Counted from the stretch's first letter, positions 1-7,335 are shown. The stretch: DNA of 10,948 nt from Proteiniphilum sp. (GCA_031255275.1 JAIRSV010000044.1:1-10948); one strand, 5' to 3'. Notes: generated by a model from the letters alone, not told the origin. Numbers and translations are program-made.

Positions 1-4
1 CAAC

Positions 5-20
5 CCCCTCTCAAGAGGGG
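5..20. repeat. Short perfect GC hairpin
   Basis: CCCCTCT at 5-11 and AGAGGGG at 14-20 are perfect inverted repeats separated by two bases, or six pairs with a TCAA tetraloop. There is no T-tract on either side, so it does not look like an intrinsic terminator. It abuts the left edge and may be the end of a longer repeated unit that starts outside the window. Confidence 0.6.
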
Positions 21-24
21 AGCT

Positions 25-39
25 TGCGCTATCGCGCTC
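25..39. repeat. 15-base inverted repeat partner of 232-246
   Basis: TGCGCTATCGCGCTC at 25-39 is the exact reverse complement of the 15 bases at 232-246. Each copy contains a small GCGC-GATA-GCGC palindrome (or its complement). The two copies are about 190 bases apart in opposite orientation, and the second lies inside the large inverted-repeat element at 176-363. This suggests copies of one dispersed intergenic motif rather than a local structure. Confidence 0.55.
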
Positions 40-46
40 TGGGAAC

Positions 47-84
47 GGATTTCTCCACTCCGCTGACGCTGCGGTCGAAATGAC
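47..84. repeat. Dispersed intergenic repeat-like sequence
   Basis: This stretch runs from GGATTTCTCCACTCC through a short imperfect palindrome (CCGC...GCGG, about 60-74) to GGTCGAAATGAC. It resembles a repeat I recall as widespread between genes in Bacteroidota, in which a GTCATTTCGACC end and a GGAGAAATCC end flank a variable GC core. The resemblance is from memory only. It has no coding potential I can see. Confidence 0.4.
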
Positions 85-175
85 GACACCCCATACTCCA
101 TCATCACATTGACACATTATTATATTAATCATTTGATTTACGTGATTTACATAACCATTGCACCAAAAACATCTA

Positions 176-363
176 GCTCGGGGAGCGCCCGCGGCAAGGG
201 GCGGGAGCACCCGCCCCGACGAGCGATTGCGGAGCGCGATAGCGCATAGTTACATTATCACATTATCACAAATGAACAGGGCAAGGCTATGCCTTGCCCT
301 GTTCTCTTTTTCGTTCGGCGGGGCGGGTGCCCCCGCCCCTTGCCACTCGGGCGATCCCCGAGC
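176..363. repeat. REPIN-like inverted-repeat element
   Basis: The arms at 176-218 and 319-363 are inverted copies of each other, matching at about 40 of 43 positions with one two-base insertion in the right arm. Each arm also folds alone: GGGGCGGG at 198-205 pairs with CCCGCCCC at 210-217, and the same 8-base stem recurs at 320-327 and 332-339, with different tetraloops (AGCA and TGCC). Two palindromic units in opposite orientation around a short spacer is the layout of REP doublets (REPINs). The spacer carries a terminator-like hairpin and a second repeat copy at 232-246. A MITE is an alternative; no target-site duplication is obvious. Confidence 0.6.
274..311 (+). terminator. Intrinsic terminator, plus-strand orientation
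   Basis: A perfect 14-base-pair stem is formed by 274-287 and 291-304 with the three-base loop TAT, and is followed by TCTTTTT ending at 311. This is a strong Rho-independent terminator for plus-strand transcription. No plus-strand gene is visible in the window, so it would serve a gene left of the edge that converges with this operon. In the minus direction the hairpin is followed only by ATTTGTG, so termination of the operon here would be weak. Its position inside the inverted-repeat element raises the possibility that it travels with that element. Confidence 0.65.
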
Positions 364-435
364 TGGTTTTCCCCTAACTGGTTTTAATTCTTAAACCATT
401 TTCAACTGTCAACTTTCCATTTCTTAGAAACATTC

Positions 436-1608
436 TCAGTCCCGGAAGCTGTACTGCCCCGCTTCAAATTCGGCGACCTGAATGGTACTGCCGGACTGTT
501 TACTCCAGTCGGTATACTGTACCTTCAAATAACGACAGTGTGATTCTTCTATCATCCGGACGGTGTAATCGTTGACGCCGTCATAAACTATCGGGATGTT
601 CTCGCGTATGGGGGTGTAGCGATTATTGTCGTCGCTCCCATACAGGGTGACGCCCCAGACGCGCAGATAGAGCTGGGGATTGCTCGTGCGATGGGTGATC
701 CGGATATAGTTGAGGGTCGTTTCTGCCTGCATGTCGATGATGAAGTGTACCTCTTCGTCGGCGCTGACGCTGATGCCGCCGTAACTCTTGCCGGGTTTTA
801 CCAGAGAGAGGCAGGTGGCGGGATTGCCGTCGATGAGGCTGCCGGGGGCGTTGCTGATGGCGGCGTCGTCGGGCAGGGCGTGCGAGGGGGTGACTGTCCA
901 TGCGGATCGGTCATGGGCCGCATAGACGGGTTCTTTCACCGATATGTGACCGGTGGCCGTGACGCCGCTGCCGTCCGTGGCCTTCAGCGTCAGCGTGGCG
1001 TCGCCGAGCGCCAGCGCCTTCACGCTGCCGGACGGGGTGACGGCAAGCGTCTGCGCGTGACTGCTCTCGAGGGTGTACCCTTTGTCGGAGGCGTTCTCGG
1101 GCAGTACCCTGACATAGCTGTCGGGGCGGATCTCGTCGCCAACGGCCAGGGTGAGGTCTTTCAGCCGTTCGTCGATCCTGATTTCGGTGACGGGATAGAG
1201 CCTGTCGGTGACGGAGACCATGACTGCGGTCTTCAGACTCTCACGGTGCAGCGCTTCGATGCGCAGCACCGCTTCGCCGGGCTTCACTCCGCGGACTGTG
1301 CCGTCGGCCGTGACGGTGAAGATCTCCTCATTGCCGGATACGTAGGCGTATTTTATCTGCTCGCCCGACTCGGCGGCGGGTGGCTGCACACGCATCTCTA
1401 TCCGGAAGGTCTCGCCCGTACATACACGAAGGGTGTTGCCGGTGATGTTGCTGACGTGGATGCTCCCGGCTTCGGGACTCTCTTCGTAGATGACTTTCTC
1501 TTCGCAGCCGGCGCCCGGCAGCACGCTCAGGAGCAGTATGGCCGTATACTTTATCGCCATATATTTCATCGCTGTATATCTCGCTGTATATCTTGCTGTG
1601 GGATTCAT
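436..1608 (-). CDS. Surface lipoprotein with two Big2-like domains and a discoidin domain (putative surface glycan-binding protein)
   Basis: This is a 390-residue predicted lipoprotein, probably a surface glycan-binding protein of the PUL. A hydrophobic stretch at residues 22-31 leads to a lipobox with the lipidated cysteine at C35, followed by acidic residues (CEEK) typical of surface-exported Bacteroidota lipoproteins. Two bacterial Ig-like (Big2) domains lie at about 48-135 and 140-225, with the usual V.P....G.A.L...A endings. A discoidin (F5/8C) domain at about 233-386 shows the IDGNPAT, DMQ, YIRITHR, LYGSDD and RYLKV elements. Architecture and motifs match the lipoprotein at 4024-5328, so the two are paralogs. 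The gene starts 13 bases after the peptidase stop. The start is uncertain: ATG at 1608 gives an unusual repeat-encoded n-region, while ATG at 1569 (residue 14) or 1560 (residue 17) gives a conventional signal peptide; none has a good ribosome binding site. The ligand is unknown. Confidence 0.82.
   Translation of the reverse strand: MNPTARYTARYTAMKYMAIKYTAILLLSVLPGAGCEEKVIYEESPEAGSIHVSNITGNTLRVCTGETFRIEMRVQPPAAESGEQIKYAYVSGNEEIFTVTADGTVRGVKPGEAVLRIEALHRESLKTAVMVSVTDRLYPVTEIRIDERLKDLTLAVGDEIRPDSYVRVLPENASDKGYTLESSHAQTLAVTPSGSVKALALGDATLTLKATDGSGVTATGHISVKEPVYAAHDRSAWTVTPSHALPDDAAISNAPGSLIDGNPATCLSLVKPGKSYGGISVSADEEVHFIIDMQAETTLNYIRITHRTSNPQLYLRVWGVTLYGSDDNNRYTPIRENIPIVYDGVNDYTVRMIEESHCRYLKVQYTDWSKQSGSTIQVAEFEAGQYSFRD
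1571..1599 (-). repeat. 12-base tandem repeat in the lipoprotein signal region
   Basis: On the plus strand the unit GCTGTATATCTC occurs at 1571-1582, again with one change at 1583-1594, and partly at 1595-1599. More diverged copies continue left to about 1545. The unit encodes the repeating T-A-R-Y residues at the start of the downstream lipoprotein and the related A-M-K-Y and A-I-K-Y runs. Because the unit is a multiple of three, copy-number change keeps the frame and only lengthens the n-region of the signal peptide. Confidence 0.7.
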
Positions 1609-1621
1609 TGTCCGTATATAT

Positions 1622-3916
1622 TTATGATGGTGTGACGCTGTTTTGTATATAGTTCTTATAATTTCTGTCCGTGATCTCCTCTACCTTGCAGGTGGGAGGG
1701 GGATAGTTTCGGGCTTTGATTTCGGCGATCAGCGCGTCGATCTGCGCCTGGGTGATGCGTACGGTCTGGTTGCCGTAGTCGTTGATGACGCGGTCGACAG
1801 GCCGGAGGAAGCCCCATGCGGTGAAAAACCCGGTCAGATCAGTCTTTCCGACGGTGCAGGCCTGTCGCACGAAGTCGAGCTGTTGCAGTCCCGGGTCGGC
1901 GGCGGCGTCGTGCGTGCGGTAGTGCTGAAAGAGGTCGTGATAGAAGTGCTCTTCGCCCCTTATCTCCACAAAATAGAGGTAGAGTTGCCAGAAGGGGACT
2001 ACTTTGGGGATGTGGTTGTTGAAGTTGTCGGGAAGCAGATAGGGCTGTTTCGCATCGATGATTTGTGTGAAGGCGAATTCATATCCGTCACCGGCGGGAT
2101 TGTCGAAGAGGCGGGGGGCCTCTCCCAGGATCCGGTGCTGATTATAGATGGCGTAGAGGTTGTTGGTCACCTCGGTGGTTCCGTGCCACTTCATGCCGGG
2201 GCGTACCTGGTTGACGTGTCCCACCTCGTGTCCCAGCACCCACATTCTTTTGAGGAATCCCTCTTCGGAGCAGATTACGTTGGCGTAACCGGAGTTGTAG
2301 GCCGTGCGATAGTCCGTGGCATAGGCTGCCGGCGCGCTGTAGTCTATGTGGATGAATATGCGGTTGGCAAAGGTTTTGCCGCTGTAATAGAGTCCCATCA
2401 GTTCGTGCTGCTGCCGGACGAGGCTGTCGATATAGCCGGTCATCCGCACAATGGGGGTACTGTATTTTTTGTAATCGGCCACCGTCCACACCACGTGAGC
2501 GTACGTCCCCAGCACGTCGATTTCGGGGGCGCAGGCCTTTTCGAGCATCGCCGGCCAGTCCTTGTCCGTATGCCGGGATATATCGAAGAAACCGTTGACA
2601 TGGCCGGAGAGAAACTGAACGGTCACACTCAGGTCGTCGACAAGCTTCCGCGAAGCGTCGTCGGACGGGATCAGCGGAACGTCGCCGTCGGTGTGATTGT
2701 AGATGTAGACCAGTCCGGTCTGCGCAGGCGTGATCACGTTAAGCCCCTCCTGCAGGGGGAAGGTGACGTTTTTGCCGCTTCCGTAATCATAGACATTCAT
2801 TTTCAGCTCCTGTCCGCGGGTGTCTCCGACGAGTACGACGAACTCTTCGTCCGGTTTGTCGATATAGATGCCGGTGGCATTGTCGCGCAGACTGTAACGG
2901 GCAGTCCTGTTCCGGGCAGCCATTACGTCCGGGTGCTGCCAGGGTCGGAAGGAGGCCGTTCTGCCGGGCTCGGTCTTTCCGGAGAGGATTTGCTGTGCGA
3001 TCTGCTTGTAGAAGAGGATGGGGACTGTGTCGACGGCGGCTTGCGTGACGCCCGGTTTCAGTGCGGAGCAGGAGCCGTCGGTGAAGAGGGTGGCGGGGTC
3101 GAACGTGACCTCTCTGTTGCGGGCGAAGAACTGCATTTCGGTGCAGCTTGCGCGGTCGTTGAAGCCGTCGAGTATCCGTACCTGTACGCGCAGAGGTCTT
3201 TCGATCGGTTTTTCGAATACTACCTTACGGGCTATGTCGTTTGTCCGGAGGAAGTCGGCTTCGCCCACCTTCGTGAGGGCGGGATCGCTTTCGGTGGCAG
3301 CATAGATTTCCACTTTGCCGAACGATCCCCAGGCGTTGTAACCTGACGGTCGGGGGGTGTAAACCAGATAGTCTATCCTCTCGGTCTTTTCGAAATGGAA
3401 ATCCAGGTCGAAGGGCCATTGCGTGATGGCGCCGAATGCGGAGTTGAAGAAGGTGGAAGCGTCTCCGTCAATCATCATCTCCGGTTCGTGTCCCTCGGCA
3501 AACGAGGTGGCCTCGACTTTGGAGACCATCACCGGTTTGTCCCTCGGGATGAGGTTTCCTCTCTGCGAGACTTCGATGTCCTGTCGGCGGTTTTTCCCGG
3601 TGAGGGTGACCACCGTTACCCGGTCAGCCGAGAGCGGGTTGTCCTTCACTTTGACGGTGACGGCTTTGGCCTCCGCGTCGAGGGAGACTTCGCACCACTC
3701 CCTTCCGTTTTCGGCCACGTCCGCCAGCAGGTCATCGGGGGTGATGCCGGTATGCAGCGTGACGCTCCGGCTGCCGGCGCCGGACTGAAAGAGGATGGCG
3801 TCGCTTTCCGCGCCAAGCTCATAGGTGAGGTATTCCGTGCGGGTGTCGGTGCATGATAACGGCACGATGGCCGACAGCATACACAGCAGCAGATAAATAC
3901 ATATATTCTTTTTCAT
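1622..3916 (-). CDS. M60-family (enhancin/mucinase-like) zinc metallopeptidase lipoprotein with BACON and discoidin modules
   Basis: This is a predicted 764-residue surface lipoprotein that cleaves glycosylated proteins, most likely mucin-type O-glycoproteins. The start at 3916 gives MKKN, a hydrophobic segment and a lipobox ending at C22. The frame stays open upstream to 3991, but the extra 25 residues would come from the hairpin region and lack signal character. A BACON-like domain lies at about 31-120, a discoidin/CBM32-like domain at about 126-268 (IDGDAST near 149-155), an M60 N-terminal beta domain at about 320-405, and the catalytic domain at about 405-690. The zinc site is HEVGH at 563-567, with E582 in the following TTEVTNN as probable third ligand, as in M60 gluzincins. 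Known M60 enzymes of gut Bacteroides cut next to O-GalNAc glycans; that specificity is inferred here. It lies between two paralogous Big2/discoidin lipoproteins and 107 bases after the first of them. Confidence 0.9.
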   Translation of the reverse strand: MKKNICIYLLLCMLSAIVPLSCTDTRTEYLTYELGAESDAILFQSGAGSRSVTLHTGITPDDLLADVAENGREWCEVSLDAEAKAVTVKVKDNPLSADRVTVVTLTGKNRRQDIEVSQRGNLIPRDKPVMVSKVEATSFAEGHEPEMMIDGDASTFFNSAFGAITQWPFDLDFHFEKTERIDYLVYTPRPSGYNAWGSFGKVEIYAATESDPALTKVGEADFLRTNDIARKVVFEKPIERPLRVQVRILDGFNDRASCTEMQFFARNREVTFDPATLFTDGSCSALKPGVTQAAVDTVPILFYKQIAQQILSGKTEPGRTASFRPWQHPDVMAARNRTARYSLRDNATGIYIDKPDEEFVVLVGDTRGQELKMNVYDYGSGKNVTFPLQEGLNVITPAQTGLVYIYNHTDGDVPLIPSDDASRKLVDDLSVTVQFLSGHVNGFFDISRHTDKDWPAMLEKACAPEIDVLGTYAHVVWTVADYKKYSTPIVRMTGYIDSLVRQQHELMGLYYSGKTFANRIFIHIDYSAPAAYATDYRTAYNSGYANVICSEEGFLKRMWVLGHEVGHVNQVRPGMKWHGTTEVTNNLYAIYNQHRILGEAPRLFDNPAGDGYEFAFTQIIDAKQPYLLPDNFNNHIPKVVPFWQLYLYFVEIRGEEHFYHDLFQHYRTHDAAADPGLQQLDFVRQACTVGKTDLTGFFTAWGFLRPVDRVINDYGNQTVRITQAQIDALIAEIKARNYPPPTCKVEEITDRNYKNYIQNSVTPS

Positions 3917-3940
3917 AACAGTGTTGTTTTTATGTGTGTG

Positions 3941-4014
3941 AAAACGGAGGAGTCCGACACGGGAGGGGGGACGCGCACAAAACGCGCACACACTCCGTCC
4001 GTGCCGGACTCCTC
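3941..4014 (-). terminator. Intercistronic hairpin, possible attenuator before the peptidase gene
   Basis: Bases 3947-3962 and 3999-4014 form a 16-pair stem in the gap after the TAA TAA tandem stop of the upstream lipoprotein. The single imperfect pair, 3957 with 4004, is A-C on the plus strand but a U-G wobble in minus-strand RNA, so the structure is complete in the operon's sense direction. Four U residues (3944 to 3941) follow two bases after the stem. The loop holds two copies of ACGCGCAC (3971-3978 and 3982-3989). A weak U-tract suggests partial termination or mRNA stabilisation that sets different levels for the genes on either side, rather than the operon's end. Confidence 0.55.
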
Positions 4015-4023
4015 ACCGGTTTA

Positions 4024-5328
4024 TTAATCGAGGCGGCCTAAGCCGAATTCACCGACGTGCAGGTTTGAACTGTTTACCGTGTCGTATCCGGCTACTGTGA
4101 CTTTGACATAGCGATACGTAAACTCTTCTTTATCGGCGGTGATCCAAATCATTTTTTCGCCCGCTGCGCCGTCCGGTTCGAGGGGAGCGTTGCCGTTGAG
4201 TTTTCCGCTCCAAGTTGTGCCGTCGTTGCTTCCATAGATGTCGATGGCCCATACCTGCAAACCTCTGGTAGCATTTCGGTGCGTCCATCGGATGTAGCTG
4301 AAGGGCTGAGGCGACTGCATGTCTACCACGAAATAGTTGACGGCAGAGGCTTCGACCGTCGCGCTGGCCCTGTCAGCTGCGCCCAGAAGGGCGACGAGCT
4401 GCTTTGTGGCGCCCTGGTCAGCGTTCCATCCGGCCCCGGGGCCGGTGCTGTAACCCGATTTGCCCGGTTTCAGCATGGCCAGGAATGTGTCCGCTCTGTC
4501 GTCGAACAGGTGTTCGGGCTTCCCGGTGAGCAGGGCATTGGCGACCCCACCGTCGGCAATTCTGTCGGGAATCCAGGATATGCCTTCGGGCGTATAGCTG
4601 AAGCCTCCTGCCGCTGACTCGATGGCAGCAGCGGTTTTAGCCGTCCATCCGGCACGGTTCAGCGCAGTGGGCGCTCTGTCAAGCACCGTCACGTTGCACA
4701 CGCGGGAGAGGTTGCTGCCGTCGGTCGTCTCCACCGTCACCGTCGTGACGCCGGCGGCGACGGGAGTCACCAGTCCCTCCTTCGAGACTTTGACGATTGA
4801 TTCGTCGCCGGAGGTGTATTTCAGTGTTTTGTCCCAGGTGTCGGCAGGCGCCAGCGTGAGGGTGGCGGCCAGGTTGAAGGGAGTACCCTCAATTTTCAGC
4901 GTCATGTTGCTTCCCTCCGCGGTGACGTTGATGGCCGTAGCCTTCACCTTGTGGTCGATAATGCGTACCAGGTAGGAGGTTTTGACGCCCGATCCGTCGG
5001 TAGCGCTTACGGTCAGCGTGTCGGTACCCACGCCCGTCGGGGTGATCAGGCCGCTTTCGCTCACGGTCAGCACCTCGGGATGCAGGGACGAATAGGTTAC
5101 GTTCCTGTTCGTCGCGTCCCGTGGCAGGACGTAAGGGGTGAGCTGCAGCGTTTCGTTATCTTTCAGCGAAATGGTCATCGTGTTGTTGTTATTTCCGTCG
5201 CTCACCGCTTCCTGCAGCGTCACGGCCAACACCTTTCCACTGTCGCCGCCGTCGTTGCAACCGGTCATCAGGGCGGTTGCCACTATCGTCAGCGTGACGA
5301 GGGCTTTCATCAAATCAGTTTTCTTCAT
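4024..5328 (-). CDS. Surface lipoprotein with two Big2-like domains and a discoidin domain (SusE/SGBP position)
   Basis: This is a predicted 434-residue surface glycan-binding lipoprotein, in the place right after SusD where PULs usually encode such a protein. The signal peptide ends in the lipobox LMTGC with C24, followed by NDGGD, which suits surface export. Big2-like Ig domains lie at about 33-126 (ending in LTVSATDGSG) and 128-216 (ending in VTVETTDGSN). A discoidin (F5/8C) domain at about 222-432 contains LFDDRADTFL, YFVVDMQ, YIRWTHR, IDIYGSNDG and YRYVKV. Compared with its paralog at 436-1608, the discoidin part carries extra segments at about 237-270 and 294-330. The start is 36 bases after the susD-like stop, consistent with one transcript. 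It ends with two stop codons in a row and then a long hairpin. The ligand cannot be read from sequence; an O-glycan or glycoprotein is inferred from the neighbouring M60 enzyme. Confidence 0.85.
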   Translation of the reverse strand: MKKTDLMKALVTLTIVATALMTGCNDGGDSGKVLAVTLQEAVSDGNNNNTMTISLKDNETLQLTPYVLPRDATNRNVTYSSLHPEVLTVSESGLITPTGVGTDTLTVSATDGSGVKTSYLVRIIDHKVKATAINVTAEGSNMTLKIEGTPFNLAATLTLAPADTWDKTLKYTSGDESIVKVSKEGLVTPVAAGVTTVTVETTDGSNLSRVCNVTVLDRAPTALNRAGWTAKTAAAIESAAGGFSYTPEGISWIPDRIADGGVANALLTGKPEHLFDDRADTFLAMLKPGKSGYSTGPGAGWNADQGATKQLVALLGAADRASATVEASAVNYFVVDMQSPQPFSYIRWTHRNATRGLQVWAIDIYGSNDGTTWSGKLNGNAPLEPDGAAGEKMIWITADKEEFTYRYVKVTVAGYDTVNSSNLHVGEFGLGRLD

Positions 5329-5364
5329 ATTTCAAATAGCTTACATTGTGAATTTACCGGTTAC

Positions 5365-7335
5365 TTATCGCTGAATGTCTTCCCAGTGGGGCGTCTGTTC
5401 CAGTCGTTTGTTCAGTTCCAGCTGGTCGAAGGGTATCGGCCAGCAGTAGCGTCTGTCGCTCCAGGGCAGCACCCCGTCACCGTTGAGCCGCGCGTCGCGC
5501 GGATAGGCGATCAGGAAGCCGTCGGCGTCGAGAAATACCTCCGTTCCCACCACCGCTTTCCGGGCTGTCCAGGTGGGCGGACTGGTCACTTGGGTATGGC
5601 TGCCGTCATACATCTGCTGTTTCTCCGGCGTGAATTTCATTCCCCGCAACGGCACGGTGAGCAGCTTGCCGGCTTTCCAGCGCATGAGGTCTTCGTAGCG
5701 TACCCCCTCGATGGCCATTTCCACGCGCCTTTCGCGGCGTATTTCGCGGAGGAGGGGCGACAGGGAATAGGAGAGCTTGGCAGCGTATATCTTATCCAGG
5801 CGCGGGTCGTCGGGGATGTTTTGCAGGGTGAGTCTGCTGTTGGGGTATTTCGCGAAATCGAATCCCGCCCTTTCGCGGAGTTTGTTGACCGTATTGTCCA
5901 GATCTCCATTCGTCAGCGTGCCCAGTTCGGCCTTTGCTTCGGCCAGCATCAGCAGCACCTCACCATAGCGGAACATCACGCCCGTCTGCTGTCCGTTGGT
6001 GACAGCGTCAACTTCGGTCTTATCGGCCATAAAGTGCTTGGCGATGAGGTATCCGGTGATGGTGGTTCCGGGGGCGCTGTGGTCGTTGTAGGCGATGGAG
6101 GGATACGTGATTCCGTATTTGGCTTTGTCCATCTCGCCCGATCCTACCTGCGAAACAGTCTGGTATTCTCCCGGGCGGGCAACCGTCTGGGTGAGGCGCG
6201 GGTCGCGGTTTTCGAGTTCCGTCCACAGGCCGTCGTAGCCCTTGAAGAGCGGATTGGGCGTATAGTTTCCTCCGCCTTCGTTCACGTAGATCGGACGTCC
6301 GTCGATGCAGAGGTATTCGTCCACCAGGCTGCGCGTGGCACCCTTGCTGTAACGCCCGGAAGCGCCTCCGTTATTCTGCTCGAAGTAGCGCTGCGTGGCA
6401 TTCCCCACGTTCGTTCCGTCGTAAACGCGGGCGAGTATGGCTTCGCCGTTACCGTCGGCCGCAGGCGTGTGCTTGAAGGTGAACATCTTCCAGTAAGCGT
6501 CCGCGCCGGCGTCATACAGCGTATACCTTTCGGTACGCATGATCGCCTCGCAGGCCGTGACGCACTCTTGCAGCCACTGCCGGTGGGTACTTTCCAGGCC
6601 CAGTTCCGTGTGGTACTTGCGGTAAGTACCCTCGAAGAGGGTGATACGGGCCTTCAGGAAGTTGGCCATATCTCTGTTGATACGTCCGTTGGGGTTGTCG
6701 CCGTCCTGAATGTAGTCCACGGCATAGTTGATGGCCCACAGGACGGAATCCATCAGTTCGACGCGGGGTGTACGCGGGGCGTAGAGTTCTTCCGACTTGA
6801 CGTTCATGTCGTATGTATACCAGGGGACTTCGCCGAAGATGACTACTTTGTTGAAGTAATCCCATGCTTTGAAGAAGCGCGCTTCGGCCGCCCACTTATT
6901 GAGTTGCGAGGGGTCGCTCACCGAACCGTTAGCCTGGGTATAGTTGCGCAGAAAATAGTTGATGGCGCGCTGCTGCGTCCAGTCCCACCCCTCGGCGGTG
7001 CCGCTCTGGGGGACTCTGTAGCTTTCGTTGAGGCGTGAGGAGGCTGCGCCGGACTTCACCATATTGTCGGAGAACAGGTCTTTGTATATGATGGGGCTTC
7101 CCTGTACGTCGTAGAAGGGGGCGATCCGGCCGTCTGCCCATCCGCTCTGGTGTCCCGTCACGAAGGCGTTATAAAACTGGTTCAGATAGAGCGGCAAGTC
7201 GCCCTCGTTTTTCAGGAATGAACCCTCAGCCAGTTCCTGTTTGGGGTCTTGCTGCAGGAAGTCGTCGTTGCACGAGGGGAGAAGAATGGTTCCCGTCAGG
7301 CAAACTGCAAGCGTAATATACTGTAAAAATCTCAT
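5365..7335 (-). CDS. SusD/RagB-family nutrient-binding outer-membrane lipoprotein
   Basis: This 656-residue protein is the SusD partner of the adjacent transporter; it binds the glycan or glycopeptide at the surface and closes over the SusC barrel as a lid. The signal peptide ends in LLPSC with lipidated C22, followed by NDDF, an acidic surface-export signal. Family hallmarks are the FLQQDPKQELAEGSFLKNEGDLPLYLNQFY start of the mature protein, the WAAEARFFKAWDYFNKV helix (TPR-like N-terminal half, roughly 23-330), the FRYGEVLLMLAEAKAELG helix, the RRERRVEMAIEGVRYEDLMRW segment, and the C-terminal WPIPFDQLELNKRLEQ motif. The length is toward the long end for the family. It begins 60 bases after the transporter stop. 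Family assignment is secure; the ligand is unknown. Confidence 0.96.
   Translation of the reverse strand: MRFLQYITLAVCLTGTILLPSCNDDFLQQDPKQELAEGSFLKNEGDLPLYLNQFYNAFVTGHQSGWADGRIAPFYDVQGSPIIYKDLFSDNMVKSGAASSRLNESYRVPQSGTAEGWDWTQQRAINYFLRNYTQANGSVSDPSQLNKWAAEARFFKAWDYFNKVVIFGEVPWYTYDMNVKSEELYAPRTPRVELMDSVLWAINYAVDYIQDGDNPNGRINRDMANFLKARITLFEGTYRKYHTELGLESTHRQWLQECVTACEAIMRTERYTLYDAGADAYWKMFTFKHTPAADGNGEAILARVYDGTNVGNATQRYFEQNNGGASGRYSKGATRSLVDEYLCIDGRPIYVNEGGGNYTPNPLFKGYDGLWTELENRDPRLTQTVARPGEYQTVSQVGSGEMDKAKYGITYPSIAYNDHSAPGTTITGYLIAKHFMADKTEVDAVTNGQQTGVMFRYGEVLLMLAEAKAELGTLTNGDLDNTVNKLRERAGFDFAKYPNSRLTLQNIPDDPRLDKIYAAKLSYSLSPLLREIRRERRVEMAIEGVRYEDLMRWKAGKLLTVPLRGMKFTPEKQQMYDGSHTQVTSPPTWTARKAVVGTEVFLDADGFLIAYPRDARLNGDGVLPWSDRRYCWPIPFDQLELNKRLEQTPHWEDIQR

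Larger units (their letters stand above)
1..435. other. Gene-free, repeat-rich intergenic region
   Basis: No convincing gene lies between the left edge and the end of the last minus-strand gene. The region is a mosaic of small repeats: a hairpin at 5-20, a dispersed-repeat-like stretch at 47-84, AT-rich sequence at about 100-175, a large inverted repeat at 176-363 and a terminator-type hairpin inside it. An 8-base unit, ACATTATC, occurs twice in tandem at 252-267. The stretch at 375-425 is AT-rich low-complexity sequence of the kind common between Bacteroidota genes. The short plus-strand open frame at 158-394 runs straight through the repeats and has no family resemblance. The region receives the 3' end of the minus-strand operon, but I see no hairpin followed by a strong U-tract in that direction. 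Confidence 0.8.

Noticed and set aside
158..394. A 78-codon plus-strand open frame in the left intergenic region
   Set aside because: It passes through both arms of the inverted repeat and through the terminator hairpin, so its sequence is dictated by repeats, not by coding.
691..1635. A 314-codon plus-strand open frame opposite the second lipoprotein
   Set aside because: Shadow of the minus-strand coding sequence; it shows no signal peptide or family resemblance.
1643..3346. A 567-codon plus-strand open frame opposite the M60 gene
   Set aside because: It is antisense to a gene with an intact zinc motif and clear domains, and its translation is compositionally odd (rich in V, G, D) without recognisable motifs.
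3961..3992. Possible CRISPR-like or satellite repeat from the ACGCGCAC direct repeats
   Set aside because: Only two copies three bases apart inside a hairpin loop; too few and too short for an array.
4951..7038. A 695-codon plus-strand open frame opposite the susD-like and first lipoprotein genes
   Set aside because: It lies antisense to a secure SusD-family gene and runs on into the next gene; its translation has no domain, signal or family motif. GC-rich third positions on the coding strand readily produce such open frames.
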